From JACNJF01 sp050288105 (lineage in GTDB: Bacteria > Pseudomonadota > Gammaproteobacteria > GCA-001735895), in assembly GCA_050288105.1 (NCBI GenBank), contig JBNKDE010000013.1, forward strand, positions 1 to 64,000: a stretch of DNA of 64,000 bases, in the 5' to 3' direction. The position numbers and the translations under genes are program-made. The notes beneath the pieces are model-generated. The model did no database searches and was not told where the DNA came from. It worked only from the letters and a program-made list of their open reading frames with translations. The stretch's first letter is position 1; every line of letters starts with the position of its first letter. Positions 49,653 through 57,821 of this stretch are shown piece after piece.

Positions 49653-50813
49653 ATGCTAAAAGACTTATTGTCTCCACGATATATAATTGCTGGCTTTGTG
49701 GCGATACTGATTGGCTATACCAGTTCAGCAGCAATCGTTTTCCAGGCTGCAATTGCTGGTGGTACCAGCCTGGATCAGGTGAGTTCCTGGTTGTGGGCAT
49801 TAGGAATTGGCATGGGTATTAGTACTATCGGCCTGTCGCTGTATTATAAACATCCTGTGCTCATTGCCTGGTCTACACCAGGTGCTGCGTTACTGGTAAC
49901 CAGCCTGCCGGGCGTGGATTTGTCGAATGCCATTGGGGCCTTTATATTTAGCTCAGTGCTAATAACCATCTGTGGTGTCACCGGCTGGTTTAACAACATC
50001 ATGAAACTGGTGCCACAAAGCCTGGCGACAGCAATGCTGGCAGGTGTTTTATTGCGATTCAGTCTGGCTATTTTTCCCGCATTTAATCAGGAGTTACTCC
50101 TGGTTGGGTTGATGATCGTGGTTTATATTCTGGGAAAATGGCTGAAGTCTTCCTACACTATTCCGATGACATTTGGCACGGGTATCATCGTCGCTTTTTT
50201 GCAGGGCAAGATACAGGCTATTGAATCTGCTTTAACCATGACCACGCCAATCGTGGTTATACCGAGCTGGGATGTCTCGATTCTAATCGGTGTAGGCCTG
50301 CCACTTTTTGTGGTAACCATGGCTTCACAAAATGTACCTGGTATAGCCGTATTACGTGCACATAACTATCAAACTCCTGCATCCCCGCTTATCGGCTGGA
50401 GTGGATTCACAGGCATCATTATGGCCCCATTTGGAGGCTTTGCTTTCAATATGGCAGCCATCACTGCAGCGCTATGCATGGGTGAGGATGTTGATAAAGA
50501 TCCGGCCAAACGATACTTCGCTACCATCTGGACAGGTGTGTTTTATATCCTGGCTGGTATTTTTGGGGCCGCAGTTGCAAGTCTGTTTGCTGCCTTTCCG
50601 GTTCAACTCGTTACTGCGATTGCTGGTTTGGCTCTGCTTGGGACTATTGCCAACAGTTTAGGAGCAGCGCTGCAGCAGACGGAGCAACGCGAAGCTGCCA
50701 TTATTACATTTATCATTACTGCTTCAGATGGATCTTTTCTTTCCATAGGGACACCGTTCTGGGGATTGATTGTTGGATTGATGGTTTATTATTTAATGAA
50801 ACATTCAACCTAA
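49653..50813 (+). CDS. benE: BenE-family benzoate/H+ symporter-like transporter
   Basis: The 386-aa protein has about 11-12 helices. The signatures GYTSSAAIVFQAA, AWSTPGAALLVTS, TMASQNVPGIAVLRAH and GGFAFNMAAITAALCMGEDVDKDP are typical of BenE. These transporters import benzoate-like aromatics, but many homologues are not tied to benzoate degradation and no aromatic pathway is seen here, so the substrate is uncertain. The last codons and the TAA stop fall in the terminal repeat of a 238-bp MITE-like element (50808-51045), so the native C-terminus may have been replaced. Confidence 0.9.
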   Translation: MLKDLLSPRYIIAGFVAILIGYTSSAAIVFQAAIAGGTSLDQVSSWLWALGIGMGISTIGLSLYYKHPVLIAWSTPGAALLVTSLPGVDLSNAIGAFIFSSVLITICGVTGWFNNIMKLVPQSLATAMLAGVLLRFSLAIFPAFNQELLLVGLMIVVYILGKWLKSSYTIPMTFGTGIIVAFLQGKIQAIESALTMTTPIVVIPSWDVSILIGVGLPLFVVTMASQNVPGIAVLRAHNYQTPASPLIGWSGFTGIIMAPFGGFAFNMAAITAALCMGEDVDKDPAKRYFATIWTGVFYILAGIFGAAVASLFAAFPVQLVTAIAGLALLGTIANSLGAALQQTEQREAAIITFIITASDGSFLSIGTPFWGLIVGLMVYYLMKHST

Positions 50814-51045
50814 AAACCGCAGTTGACCGCTATGCACATGAGCCAACTGCTTGAGTAGCATGACTATACTCATAATCACAAAGCTCACTTGTTGGGTGAA
50901 AGCGCTATGCAGCGGATTGCACATTTTTTCATGCACATAGCTGCGTTGTGAAACTGGCCAAGGGCTTGCCATTGGCGGCATTTCACGCCTTGCCCTGCAC
51001 ATGAAAAAAAGCACACTCCACTGCATTCAACTGCGGTTTTTAGGT
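50808..51045. mobile_element. MITE-like non-autonomous element with 20-bp terminal inverted repeats
   Basis: The perfect inverted repeat 50807-50826 / 51027-51046 (ends ACCTAAAAACCGCAG... and ...CTGCGGTTTTTAGGT) bounds a non-coding segment. The trinucleotide TCA flanks it on both sides (50805-50807 and 51046-51048) and may be a target duplication. Internal short repeats (GCGCTATGCAG, CATGCACATAGC, TGCACATGAAAAAA) could fold further. It supplies the benE stop codon and fills the space to the thioesterase gene. Confidence 0.75.
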
Positions 51046-51123
51046 TCAAGTAATAAAGCACAGAAATCGAGCTGATAAATTATTCAGAGTTTCCCTGATA
51101 AGTTCCGAAATATAAAATAGCTA

Positions 51124-51648
51124 CTAATTGGGCCAGGGTCGCTGTCCTTCTGCCTCTATCCAGGCCTGCACCCACTGTGGGATTTCACCGCCCCAGTTTG
51201 GATTGCCCATCGCGTTGACAACCTGTTCAGCGGGTAATAGCCCGCCTTTTGAGGTGACGCCAGCTTTCATGAGTGAAGAGGTGCAGATCTCACCAGCGCG
51301 ATGAATCTCCTGTAAAAAGTAAAACCAGCGCTGATCGTGACATAGCATACGCGTGCTCACGGTAAAGCGATGCAGAAAAGGAATCCGTCTGCGATAGCGT
51401 ACACTGGCCCCGCCGACAACCAACCCCCAGCGGTTTTTCCGCATCAGGGGAATAAACCCAACGCGTTGTGAATAATCCCAGCGACCCAGTTCAAAGTAGA
51501 CGAGCTGGCGTCCGTTGTTGAGTTCACCAAATACATCGATATCCGATAGCCCGGCTCGACATTCGATGACCGACGTATCGTCAATATTAAGTGATGGTTG
51601 GCGACGTGCCTTCCATAAAGTAGTCAAAAGTTTGAAATACGGGTACAT
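51124..51648 (-). CDS. acyl-CoA thioesterase-like hotdog protein
   Basis: The 174-aa protein resembles the 4HBT_2 / THEM6-like thioesterases: ECRAGLSDIDVFGELNNGRQLVYFELGRWDYSQRVGF, GLVVGGASVRYRRRIPFLHRFTVSTRMLCHDQRWFYFLQE. The Asp in LSDIDVFGELNNGR is at the usual catalytic position. It would hydrolyse acyl-CoA thioesters; chain preference is unknown. It is about 100 bp downstream of a patatin-like gene on the same strand, so the two may be co-transcribed and jointly linked to lipid turnover. Confidence 0.85.
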   Translation of the reverse strand: MYPYFKLLTTLWKARRQPSLNIDDTSVIECRAGLSDIDVFGELNNGRQLVYFELGRWDYSQRVGFIPLMRKNRWGLVVGGASVRYRRRIPFLHRFTVSTRMLCHDQRWFYFLQEIHRAGEICTSSLMKAGVTSKGGLLPAEQVVNAMGNPNWGGEIPQWVQAWIEAEGQRPWPN

Positions 51649-51745
51649 GGTTTATCTCTATACGATGTACATAACATGACAGTTATTTAAGTAGTTATAA
51701 AAATCAGCCCTTAGCTGGTTTCTATGTTGAAATTGCAGCTACCTT

Positions 51746-52534
51746 TTAGCTGTTACTCAATAGTCCCAGTCCCAATGTACGAAGCTCTTCGATTTTGTGG
51801 AAGTGAAACGTTTTATATTTATGCGTATCGGGTTCCAGTAGCAGGATATTGTGCTTGCTATGTCGAAGACTGGTCTGGGTTTGATTAAAGATCAGCAGTC
51901 GCAACGACTTTTCGAACATATCAAGTACCTTGGCGGTTTTAAAAAAACGCTCGGGTAGCTTGTTCTCGAAGGAGTGCTGTCCCAGAACATCGACTGCGAT
52001 GATATTTTCGTGAGAGGCTTCGTTGATGCCCAGATTTTCACACAGAAACCCATCACCGTAGACATGCCCTTCAATTACCTGTTCCTTAAATATTCCGGGG
52101 ATCGCCATCGTCGCCAGTACAGCCTGTTTGATAGGAACATTGCTGGTTGCATCGAATACCTTCTTATGTCCGTCCAGCAAATTGGTTGAAATCAGTTTTA
52201 AAGGTATCAGAGTGTCGCTGATCAACCTGTCCTGGAAAATGTCATCAAAAATGCGGCTAAACTTTGTACTATCAATTACTGAATTACCACTCCATGAAAA
52301 TTTGACCCAGTTGAATACACCAGCAAGGCTTTTGAGCTTTTCATAGATTTCCTGCTCTTTCATCCCGATTGCCATACAGGCACCAATGATACCCCCCATG
52401 CTGGTGCCAATGATTTCGTGTGGTAGGGCGGACTGTTGTTCAAGGTCATGTATAACACCCAGATGTGCAATGCCCAGCGCGCCGCCGCCGGAAAGTACCA
52501 GTGAGAATGGTTCGGTTTTAAATTGAAAGTTCAT
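51746..52534 (-). CDS. patatin-like phospholipase
   Basis: The 262-aa protein has the patatin catalytic set: oxyanion GGGALGIAHLG, nucleophile GTSMGG (Ser of GxSxG), and the Asp of the dyad in YGDGFLCENLG. No signal peptide or C-terminal membrane anchor is seen, so it is probably cytoplasmic or peripheral. It would deacylate phospholipids or other acyl esters. It is followed by a thioesterase gene on the same strand. Confidence 0.92.
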   Translation of the reverse strand: MNFQFKTEPFSLVLSGGGALGIAHLGVIHDLEQQSALPHEIIGTSMGGIIGACMAIGMKEQEIYEKLKSLAGVFNWVKFSWSGNSVIDSTKFSRIFDDIFQDRLISDTLIPLKLISTNLLDGHKKVFDATSNVPIKQAVLATMAIPGIFKEQVIEGHVYGDGFLCENLGINEASHENIIAVDVLGQHSFENKLPERFFKTAKVLDMFEKSLRLLIFNQTQTSLRHSKHNILLLEPDTHKYKTFHFHKIEELRTLGLGLLSNS

Positions 52535-52953
52535 GTCCTTGTCTATTTGTCCACTGATTATTCTGTGACCAGAGGGGTCGGGGTATCAAAACATAAAAAT
52601 ATAAAAACCAGGCTATCTTAGCCTGAAGTCGAAAAAAATTCACCCGCATAAGGTATGAACATAGTGCATTTGAAGGCCTGGCCAGGTTTAGGCCGTATTC
52701 AGATTATGAGCATATGCAGGGAGTCTGATTGACGGCCCCTTGAGTTCATTGTAACGTCAGGTAGTGATAAGATGTCTGATGTTTGCAGGTAAATAAAAGC
52801 TTTCGCAGCATCACAGGATGTTAAAGCGCGGCTATCGCCTGTTTCAATTCGTCACTTCTATGCCCTGCAGGAACATTTGAAGTGACTGGCATAAGTGGTA
52901 AAAATAGTTAACCAATCCCATTCTGATTGAGGCATACCAATAAAGGAAAAATA
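52535..52953. other. gene-free region between the patatin and lysE genes
   Basis: No RNA or full gene was recognised. At its end, 52954-52989 could encode an 11-residue leader (MSHKRKASLWG) preceded by AAAGGA, whose last codons overlap the lysE-like start at 52980. This is recorded as a possible coupling device only. Confidence 0.4.
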
Positions 52954-52979
52954 ATGAGTCACAAGCGTAAGGCAAGTTT

Positions 52980-53597
52980 ATGGGGATAGTAGAAATTATT
53001 TCCCTATGTTTGATCATGCTCATCGGTGCATCGATTCCGAGCTCAAGCGTTGTGCTCGTGGTTGCGCGCTCGTTAACTCATGGTATACCCAATGGAATTT
53101 CTGCCTCTCTGGGTATCGTGTGTGGTGATGTGATATTTATTTTACTGGTGATTTACGGCTTATCTGAAATTGCAGAATCCATGGGCTGGTTATTTCTGCT
53201 AATTAAGTACCTTGGTGCGAGCTATCTAATCTGGTTGGGTGTTACGCTGCTATTCTCAAAGTCAACAGTAATAGCCGTCGAGAAAAATACCCAAAAAGGA
53301 GATTTAGCCACCAGTTTTGTTGCAGGTTTATTGTTAACGCTGGGTGATGTCAAAGCAATTTTCTTTTATATCAGCCTGTTTCCAGCGTTTATTGATCCAG
53401 CAAAACTCTCTGCCATAGATGTCGCTGTGGTATTGATCATTGATATCTTCCTGGTTGGTGGGATTAAAATATTTTATGCATACTCAGCTAAAAAAGTTGC
53501 TTCACTTTCCAGTAAACATCGTTTGCAAAAAGGCACAAAAAAACTGGCGGGTGGTTTAATGGTTGGTGCTGGTGGCTATTTAATGGTAAAGGCTTAA
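52980..53597 (+). CDS. LysE/RhtB-family amino-acid exporter
   Basis: The 205-aa membrane protein has the LysE plan: a first helix with ISLCLIMLIGASIPSSSVVLVVARSLTHGIPNGISASLGIVCGD, then KYLGASYLIWLGVTLLF and FVAGLLLTLGDVKAIFFYISLFPAF. The GxxxG/NPK-like loop here reads LGDVKAIFFY instead of the usual NPKAxLFF. It probably exports an amino acid or metabolite. It is monocistronic. The start is weakly supported (AAGG eight bases before) and overlaps a possible 11-codon leader. Confidence 0.88.
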   Translation: MGIVEIISLCLIMLIGASIPSSSVVLVVARSLTHGIPNGISASLGIVCGDVIFILLVIYGLSEIAESMGWLFLLIKYLGASYLIWLGVTLLFSKSTVIAVEKNTQKGDLATSFVAGLLLTLGDVKAIFFYISLFPAFIDPAKLSAIDVAVVLIIDIFLVGGIKIFYAYSAKKVASLSSKHRLQKGTKKLAGGLMVGAGGYLMVKA

Positions 53598-53619
53598 CGA
53601 GTCAGCGCTTAAAACAATT

Positions 53620-53963
53620 AAAGCGAAACGTGAATGCAACTTTTGGTTTTATCTCCCCTTCTGGAGTGCCGAAAATGGGGCCATTTAGTAAGGTCAGCGC
53701 ACAGGGACGTGCGCTGAGGACAGTCGAGCACGGATGCGAGTCTGTCCGTGCCTTGCTAAATGGTTCGATTTTCGGGAAGCCGCAGGCCGCTCCAGTGGGG
53801 CGCCCTTTTCTTTCGTCTCTTTCTTTTGGGCGAGCAAAAGAAAGGGACTCGCACGCCAGCCAGGAAGATACTACAAAGCCAGGAAAGCTAAGGCGTGTGA
53901 AATTCTACACGATCAGAAACAACAAACTTCAAAACGCTCCACAACAGGCTGAGTTTGGTGGGT
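53620..53963 (-). repeat. structured dispersed repeat, family A, copy 1
   Basis: Inverted, near-identical copy of 5738-6075. Outer arms CCGAAAATGGGGCCATTTAG and CTAAATGGTTCGATTTTCGG enclose the hairpins GCGCAC/GTGCGC and GACAG/CTGTC. The adjacent hairpin is CTTTCTTTTG/CAAAAGAAAG, and the end is GCGTGTGAAA (about 53892). Open frames inside mirror those at 5738-6075 and are not considered genes. It accounts for the gene-free 53598-54037. Confidence 0.85.
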
Positions 53964-53992
53964 GATCAGGGAACCAAATTAGATTAGATAGT

Positions 53993-54021
53993 AAACAGGG
54001 CAGAGAGACTCTGCCCCGTTT
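53993..54021 (-). terminator. terminator after fbaB
   Basis: AAACAGGGCAGAG and CTCTGCCCCGTTT pair around AGA, about 17 bp beyond the fbaB stop, and the stem ends in A/T bases on both sides, so it may work in either direction. Confidence 0.7.
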
Positions 54022-54037
54022 AAGAGAGTAACCTGCT

Positions 54038-55087
54038 TCAGGCTATGGTTATGCTGTCATCCAGATAAACGTCCTGAATGGCATTTAATAATTTTATACC
54101 TTCTTCCATCGGCTTCTGGAATGCCTTGCGTCCAGAAATCAGACCCATGCCTCCGGCGCGTTTATTGATCACGGCTGTACGAACCGCCTGATGCAAATCA
54201 TCTTCACCTGAACCGCCTCCTGAATTGATCAGGCCGGCGCGCCCCATGTAACAGTTGGCGACCTGGTAACGGGTCAGGTCGATGGGGTGGTCTGTGGTCA
54301 GTTCGCTATACACCTTTGCATGTGTCTTGCCAAATTTGATCGCATTATAGCCGCCATTATTCTCGGCCTGTTTCTGTTTGATGATATCCGCATCGATGGT
54401 GGCAGCCAGATGATTGGCCTGCCCCGTCAGGTCGGCAGACACATGGTAATCCACGCCGTCGTTTTTAAAATCACTGTTACGCAGGTAGGCCCACAGGATG
54501 GTCACCATGCCCAGCTCGTGGGCGCGTTCGAAGGCTTCGGAAATTTCAATAATCTGACGCCTGCATTCCGGCGAACCGTAGTAGATGGTCGCCCCCACCG
54601 CTGCTGCGCCCATATCGAAAGCCTGCTCGACGCTGGCAAACAGGGTCTGGTCATAAAAATTGGGATAACTCAGAATCTCGTTATGGTTGATTTTGACGAT
54701 AAAGGGAATCTTGTGAGCATAGTCGCGGGCTACTGAACTGAGCACACCGAGCGTGGAAGCAACCGCATTACAACCACCGTTAATCGCTAGCTCGACGATA
54801 TGCGCAGGGTCAAAATAGGCTGGGTTAGGGGCAAACGAGGCGCCTGCCGAATGTTCCACACCCTGGTCTACCGGCAACAATGACAGATATCCCGTACCTG
54901 CCAGGCGGCCCGTGTTGTACATTGCGTTCAGGTTGCGTAGAACAGAAGGCTTGCGGTTCTTGCTGGCAACGACGCGTTCGATGTAGTCGGGGCCAGGCGC
55001 ATGGATCGTGTTTTTAGGAATGCCGCTGCAGACATGGCTCAATAATGCTTCGGCTTCATCACCTAAGATCGTTTGACTATGACTCAT
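54038..55087 (-). CDS. fbaB: class I fructose-bisphosphate aldolase (FbaB / DhnA type)
   Basis: The product, about 349 aa, matches archaeal-type/bacterial class I aldolases: YLSLLPVDQGVEHSAGASFAPNPAYFDPAHIVELAINGGCNAVA, VKINHNEILSYPNF, KFGKTHAKVYSE, and RAGLINSGGGSGEDDL with the phosphate-binding glycines. It cleaves or forms fructose 1,6-bisphosphate by a Schiff-base mechanism, probably mainly in gluconeogenesis. Upstream frame (to 55135) is rejected because the ATG at 55087 has a GGGAGAG site. It is monocistronic, with a terminator close to its end. Confidence 0.94.
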   Translation of the reverse strand: MSHSQTILGDEAEALLSHVCSGIPKNTIHAPGPDYIERVVASKNRKPSVLRNLNAMYNTGRLAGTGYLSLLPVDQGVEHSAGASFAPNPAYFDPAHIVELAINGGCNAVASTLGVLSSVARDYAHKIPFIVKINHNEILSYPNFYDQTLFASVEQAFDMGAAAVGATIYYGSPECRRQIIEISEAFERAHELGMVTILWAYLRNSDFKNDGVDYHVSADLTGQANHLAATIDADIIKQKQAENNGGYNAIKFGKTHAKVYSELTTDHPIDLTRYQVANCYMGRAGLINSGGGSGEDDLHQAVRTAVINKRAGGMGLISGRKAFQKPMEEGIKLLNAIQDVYLDDSITIA

Positions 55088-55372
55088 TATTCTCTCCCAT
55101 TGAGTGGCTAAGAAGGTATTTATAACATGGAACAAACGCTCTCTGCACTGATTAAGCGGTTGTTCGCCTGTATTTGGATGGAGTTTGTGGAATGAGTATG
55201 ATAGCTTTCAGAGAGCTTCAGATTAGTTCGTTCAAGGCTGTCATTACGAGAGCGCAAAGTGGCAATCTTTCTATTTAAGATCAATAAGGTATAGATTGTC
55301 TGGGCGCCAGCCCCCTGCAGTGGCGAATCATTCAGAGGTTTCCGAGCAACTAGAACAAAAGGAGTGTCTGTT

Positions 55373-56173
55373 ATGCCTGTAAATCCAGCAAAACCACGCG
55401 TAGCCTTAATTGTACATGGAGTACAGACCGGAGCTGATAAAGATCAAAAACAGCACCAGGTCATCAATCAGCTGATCAAGAATCGTCTGGGCAATATCCC
55501 GCTCAATTACAAAACCGACATTTACCGATACGAAGATATCAATGACAAAACCATTGCACCAGCCAAAAAACTGGTGAAGATGATCGCCCGAACCCCGATT
55601 GCGGGGAAGCTGGCTGAAAGCACGATGGATCTGGTCGGTGACGTGGTATTAAATCTGGCAGACAACTCGACCGCGGCCAGGGTCAGGGCCGGGTTAAAGA
55701 AAAAAATTCTGGCCTATTATAATTCTGGCAATCCCTGTTATCTGGTGGCGCATAGCCTGGGGTCGATCTACGCGCTTGATGTGATTAATGAGTTAATCAA
55801 TGAAACTGATCTGTTTGATAGAGAGCACCGTAGCAACTGGCCGATACAGGGTCTGCTAACGATTGGTTCACCGATTGGATTGGCCATGTTCCGTAAAGAC
55901 CGGGCACGCCTTTCAAAAATGGGGCCAGGGACCAAGATGTTGCGCTGGAAAAATTGCTGGGACCGCAATGACCCCGTTGTATCGGGTAATATATTTGGCA
56001 AAACGATTAACGGTTTTGAGATTGCAGAAAAGTATCAGAGTAACGATGAAGAGTTGGGCTGGTTTATCAAGGATGTACCGGTGAATACCGGAAAGCTCTG
56101 GCTGGCTTCTCACATAGCCTACTGGGAGCTGCCTGAGGTAGGTGATATTCTGGTTGATATGATGGCAAATTAG
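55373..56173 (+). CDS. alpha/beta hydrolase, lipase-like
   Basis: The product, about 266 aa, has the elements of an alpha/beta hydrolase: the first strand and oxyanion loop VALIVHGVQTGADKDQ, and the nucleophile elbow CYLVAHSLGSIYALDVINELI with Ser. The late GKLWLASHIAYWELPE may hold the catalytic His. A GTG at 55364 opens the frame, but the ATG at 55373 has a GGAG site and is preferred. No signal peptide is seen. It is 4-11 bp from a lipoprotein gene, so it is probably in an operon with it. The substrate is unknown. Confidence 0.82.
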   Translation: MPVNPAKPRVALIVHGVQTGADKDQKQHQVINQLIKNRLGNIPLNYKTDIYRYEDINDKTIAPAKKLVKMIARTPIAGKLAESTMDLVGDVVLNLADNSTAARVRAGLKKKILAYYNSGNPCYLVAHSLGSIYALDVINELINETDLFDREHRSNWPIQGLLTIGSPIGLAMFRKDRARLSKMGPGTKMLRWKNCWDRNDPVVSGNIFGKTINGFEIAEKYQSNDEELGWFIKDVPVNTGKLWLASHIAYWELPEVGDILVDMMAN

Positions 56174-56183
56174 GAGCATGAAA

Positions 56184-56684
56184 ATGAAATACTATTTTTT
56201 AAAATACTTTCTTATTATTTCATTGCTTCTAGTCCAGGGCTGTACCCATACCCTGTATCAGGGTGATCTGGTTGGCCCCAATAACCTTGACCAGCAACAG
56301 AGTTTTAGATTGTGGTGGATAAAGACCAGTCTGTTTTCAAAAGAGAAAGGGGATGGCAGTATTCGGCTGGATACGGGTTGTGCACGCTATGGATTTACCG
56401 AATCAGATCAGGGTTTAACCATGGAATTACCTGCCGATCAATTTCATAGTATCGACCCCCAGACTGGTGATCATTTGACCTGTGGCAGGATTACCAACCT
56501 GAAACGTATACGGGAGTTTGATCAAGGAGAGGTAATGGTGGAAACTTATTGTGCGCCGCTGAATGACGGCTTTAGTGTGGTGAAAAAAACGCTGCCCAAA
56601 ATTGGCGTGACACATAAGTTTGTGATTCAGAGTAAAGAAATCGATAAGGTGGATTTTTCTCCCGAGCCCTTGCCCTGTAATTAA
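56184..56684 (+). CDS. hypothetical lipoprotein
   Basis: The product, about 166 aa, has a lipoprotein signal (KYFLIISLLLVQGC, with LVQGC as the lipobox) and a hydrophilic mature region that matches no family I recognise. The ATG at 56184 is chosen because AGGAG lies seven bases before it; the ATG at 56178 is too close to that site. It is encoded directly downstream of an alpha/beta hydrolase gene. Confidence 0.78.
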   Translation: MKYYFLKYFLIISLLLVQGCTHTLYQGDLVGPNNLDQQQSFRLWWIKTSLFSKEKGDGSIRLDTGCARYGFTESDQGLTMELPADQFHSIDPQTGDHLTCGRITNLKRIREFDQGEVMVETYCAPLNDGFSVVKKTLPKIGVTHKFVIQSKEIDKVDFSPEPLPCN

Positions 56685-56738
56685 TATTTTTATCATACTT
56701 AAGATTGTGCTGATCTACAGACTTTAAAGAGAATATTC

Positions 56739-56875
56739 ACCACCGAGGACACAGAGTTCACGGAGGTTAAAAGCTCAATTTTAAATTCAGAAGGCTTGTG
56801 CAATATTGAAACGTGAATTCAATAAAATAAGAATAATAATCAGGTAAATGATTTTCTCAGTGAACTCTGTGGTGA
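56739..56875. repeat. REP-like inverted repeat (accacagag family)
   Basis: Arms CACCACCGAGGACACAGAGTTCACGG and TCAGTGAACTCTGTGGTG enclose about 90 bp. It lies upstream of the GNAT gene. Confidence 0.75.
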
Positions 56876-56923
56876 TAAGGTTCTAACATGCTAACAGCAA
56901 AGAAAACAAAGAAATAAACTGGT

Positions 56924-57331
56924 ATGGAAGTAAAAATTGAAATAAATGCCCAAATTGAAGAGACCGAAGTGATAGCGTTGTATAAAGCTAATCACTGGTC
57001 TGCTGCAGAAAAACCGGACAAATTAATTCCTGCATTACGCAACTCACATACGCTGGTTACAGCAAGAATCGGTAACGATCTGGTGGGCATTGGTAATGCG
57101 ATCTCAGATGGTTATCTCGTTGTTTACTATCCTCATATGCTGGTACATCCAGACTATCAGGGAAAAGGTATAGGGCGGAAAATGATGCAAGCGATGCAAT
57201 CAATCTATGGCTCGTTTCATCAACAAATGCTGACAGCTGATGGTGCAGCTATAGAGTTCTATAAGGCGCTGGGTTTTGAGCGGGCAGGTAATACCGAGCC
57301 AATGTGGGTATATGCCGGGTCAGAGCATTAA
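56924..57331 (+). CDS. GNAT-family N-acetyltransferase
   Basis: The 135-aa protein is a short GNAT: RNSHTLVTARIGNDLVGIGNAISDG, then the acetyl-CoA-binding MLVHPDYQGKGIGRKMMQAM and AIEFYKALGFERAG. It belongs to the small GNAT subfamily similar to YjdJ/PA4794-type proteins. Substrate unknown. It is preceded by a repeat and followed, 80 bp later, by a broken FN3-like gene. Confidence 0.87.
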   Translation: MEVKIEINAQIEETEVIALYKANHWSAAEKPDKLIPALRNSHTLVTARIGNDLVGIGNAISDGYLVVYYPHMLVHPDYQGKGIGRKMMQAMQSIYGSFHQQMLTADGAAIEFYKALGFERAGNTEPMWVYAGSEH

Positions 57332-57413
57332 AGCAATTCTTGTTTGATTGAAAGAAATTGGTGAACTTAAAATTATTATAAATCGGGTTTGTATCAATCA
57401 GGAGAACAGGCAG

Positions 57414-57752
57414 ATGCCTGATAAATACTTTTCATCAGTCAGATGGCTATTATTGATGGTCGTGCTGGTAAGTTTAAGACTGCATGCCGATGAATCCATT
57501 GATGCTCGGATCTCATGGAAAGCGCCCGCTGAATATACCAATGGCGAAACATTAAAATATGCACAGATCGAATTAAAGGAATACCGTCTTTATTACGGGC
57601 CTTCCAGAGAGAAGGTTCGTTCGCAGTTTGTTAGCATCGTTTCCAGATAGCTTTCCTATCCCTTGCAAAAGCTGGATTTTTCCAGCATTCAGTCACCGGT
57701 TATTTATTTTGGCCTGACCGCGGTATCAAAAACGGGTCAGGAAGGTGATTAG
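57414..57752 (+). pseudogene. exported fibronectin-III-like protein interrupted by an in-frame TAG
   Basis: From the ATG at 57414 (GGAG site upstream) the frame encodes a signal-peptide-like segment (WLLLMVVLVSLRLHA) and the start of an FN3-like domain (ARISWKAPAEYTNGETL...EYRLYYGPS), then reaches TAG at 57648-57650. The same frame continues with LSYPLQKLDF...VIYFGLTAVSKTGQEGD to a stop at 57750-57752, which is the expected end of the domain. A single CAG-to-TAG change could explain this, so it is probably a recent pseudogene. Stop-codon readthrough or a sequencing error is less likely. Confidence 0.75.
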
Positions 57753-57821
57753 TCTGAGATTATATTTTTTCTGCCATGGGGCTAATTCAATACATTAAAA
57801 ACAAAGGCTTTTAGACTTGCC

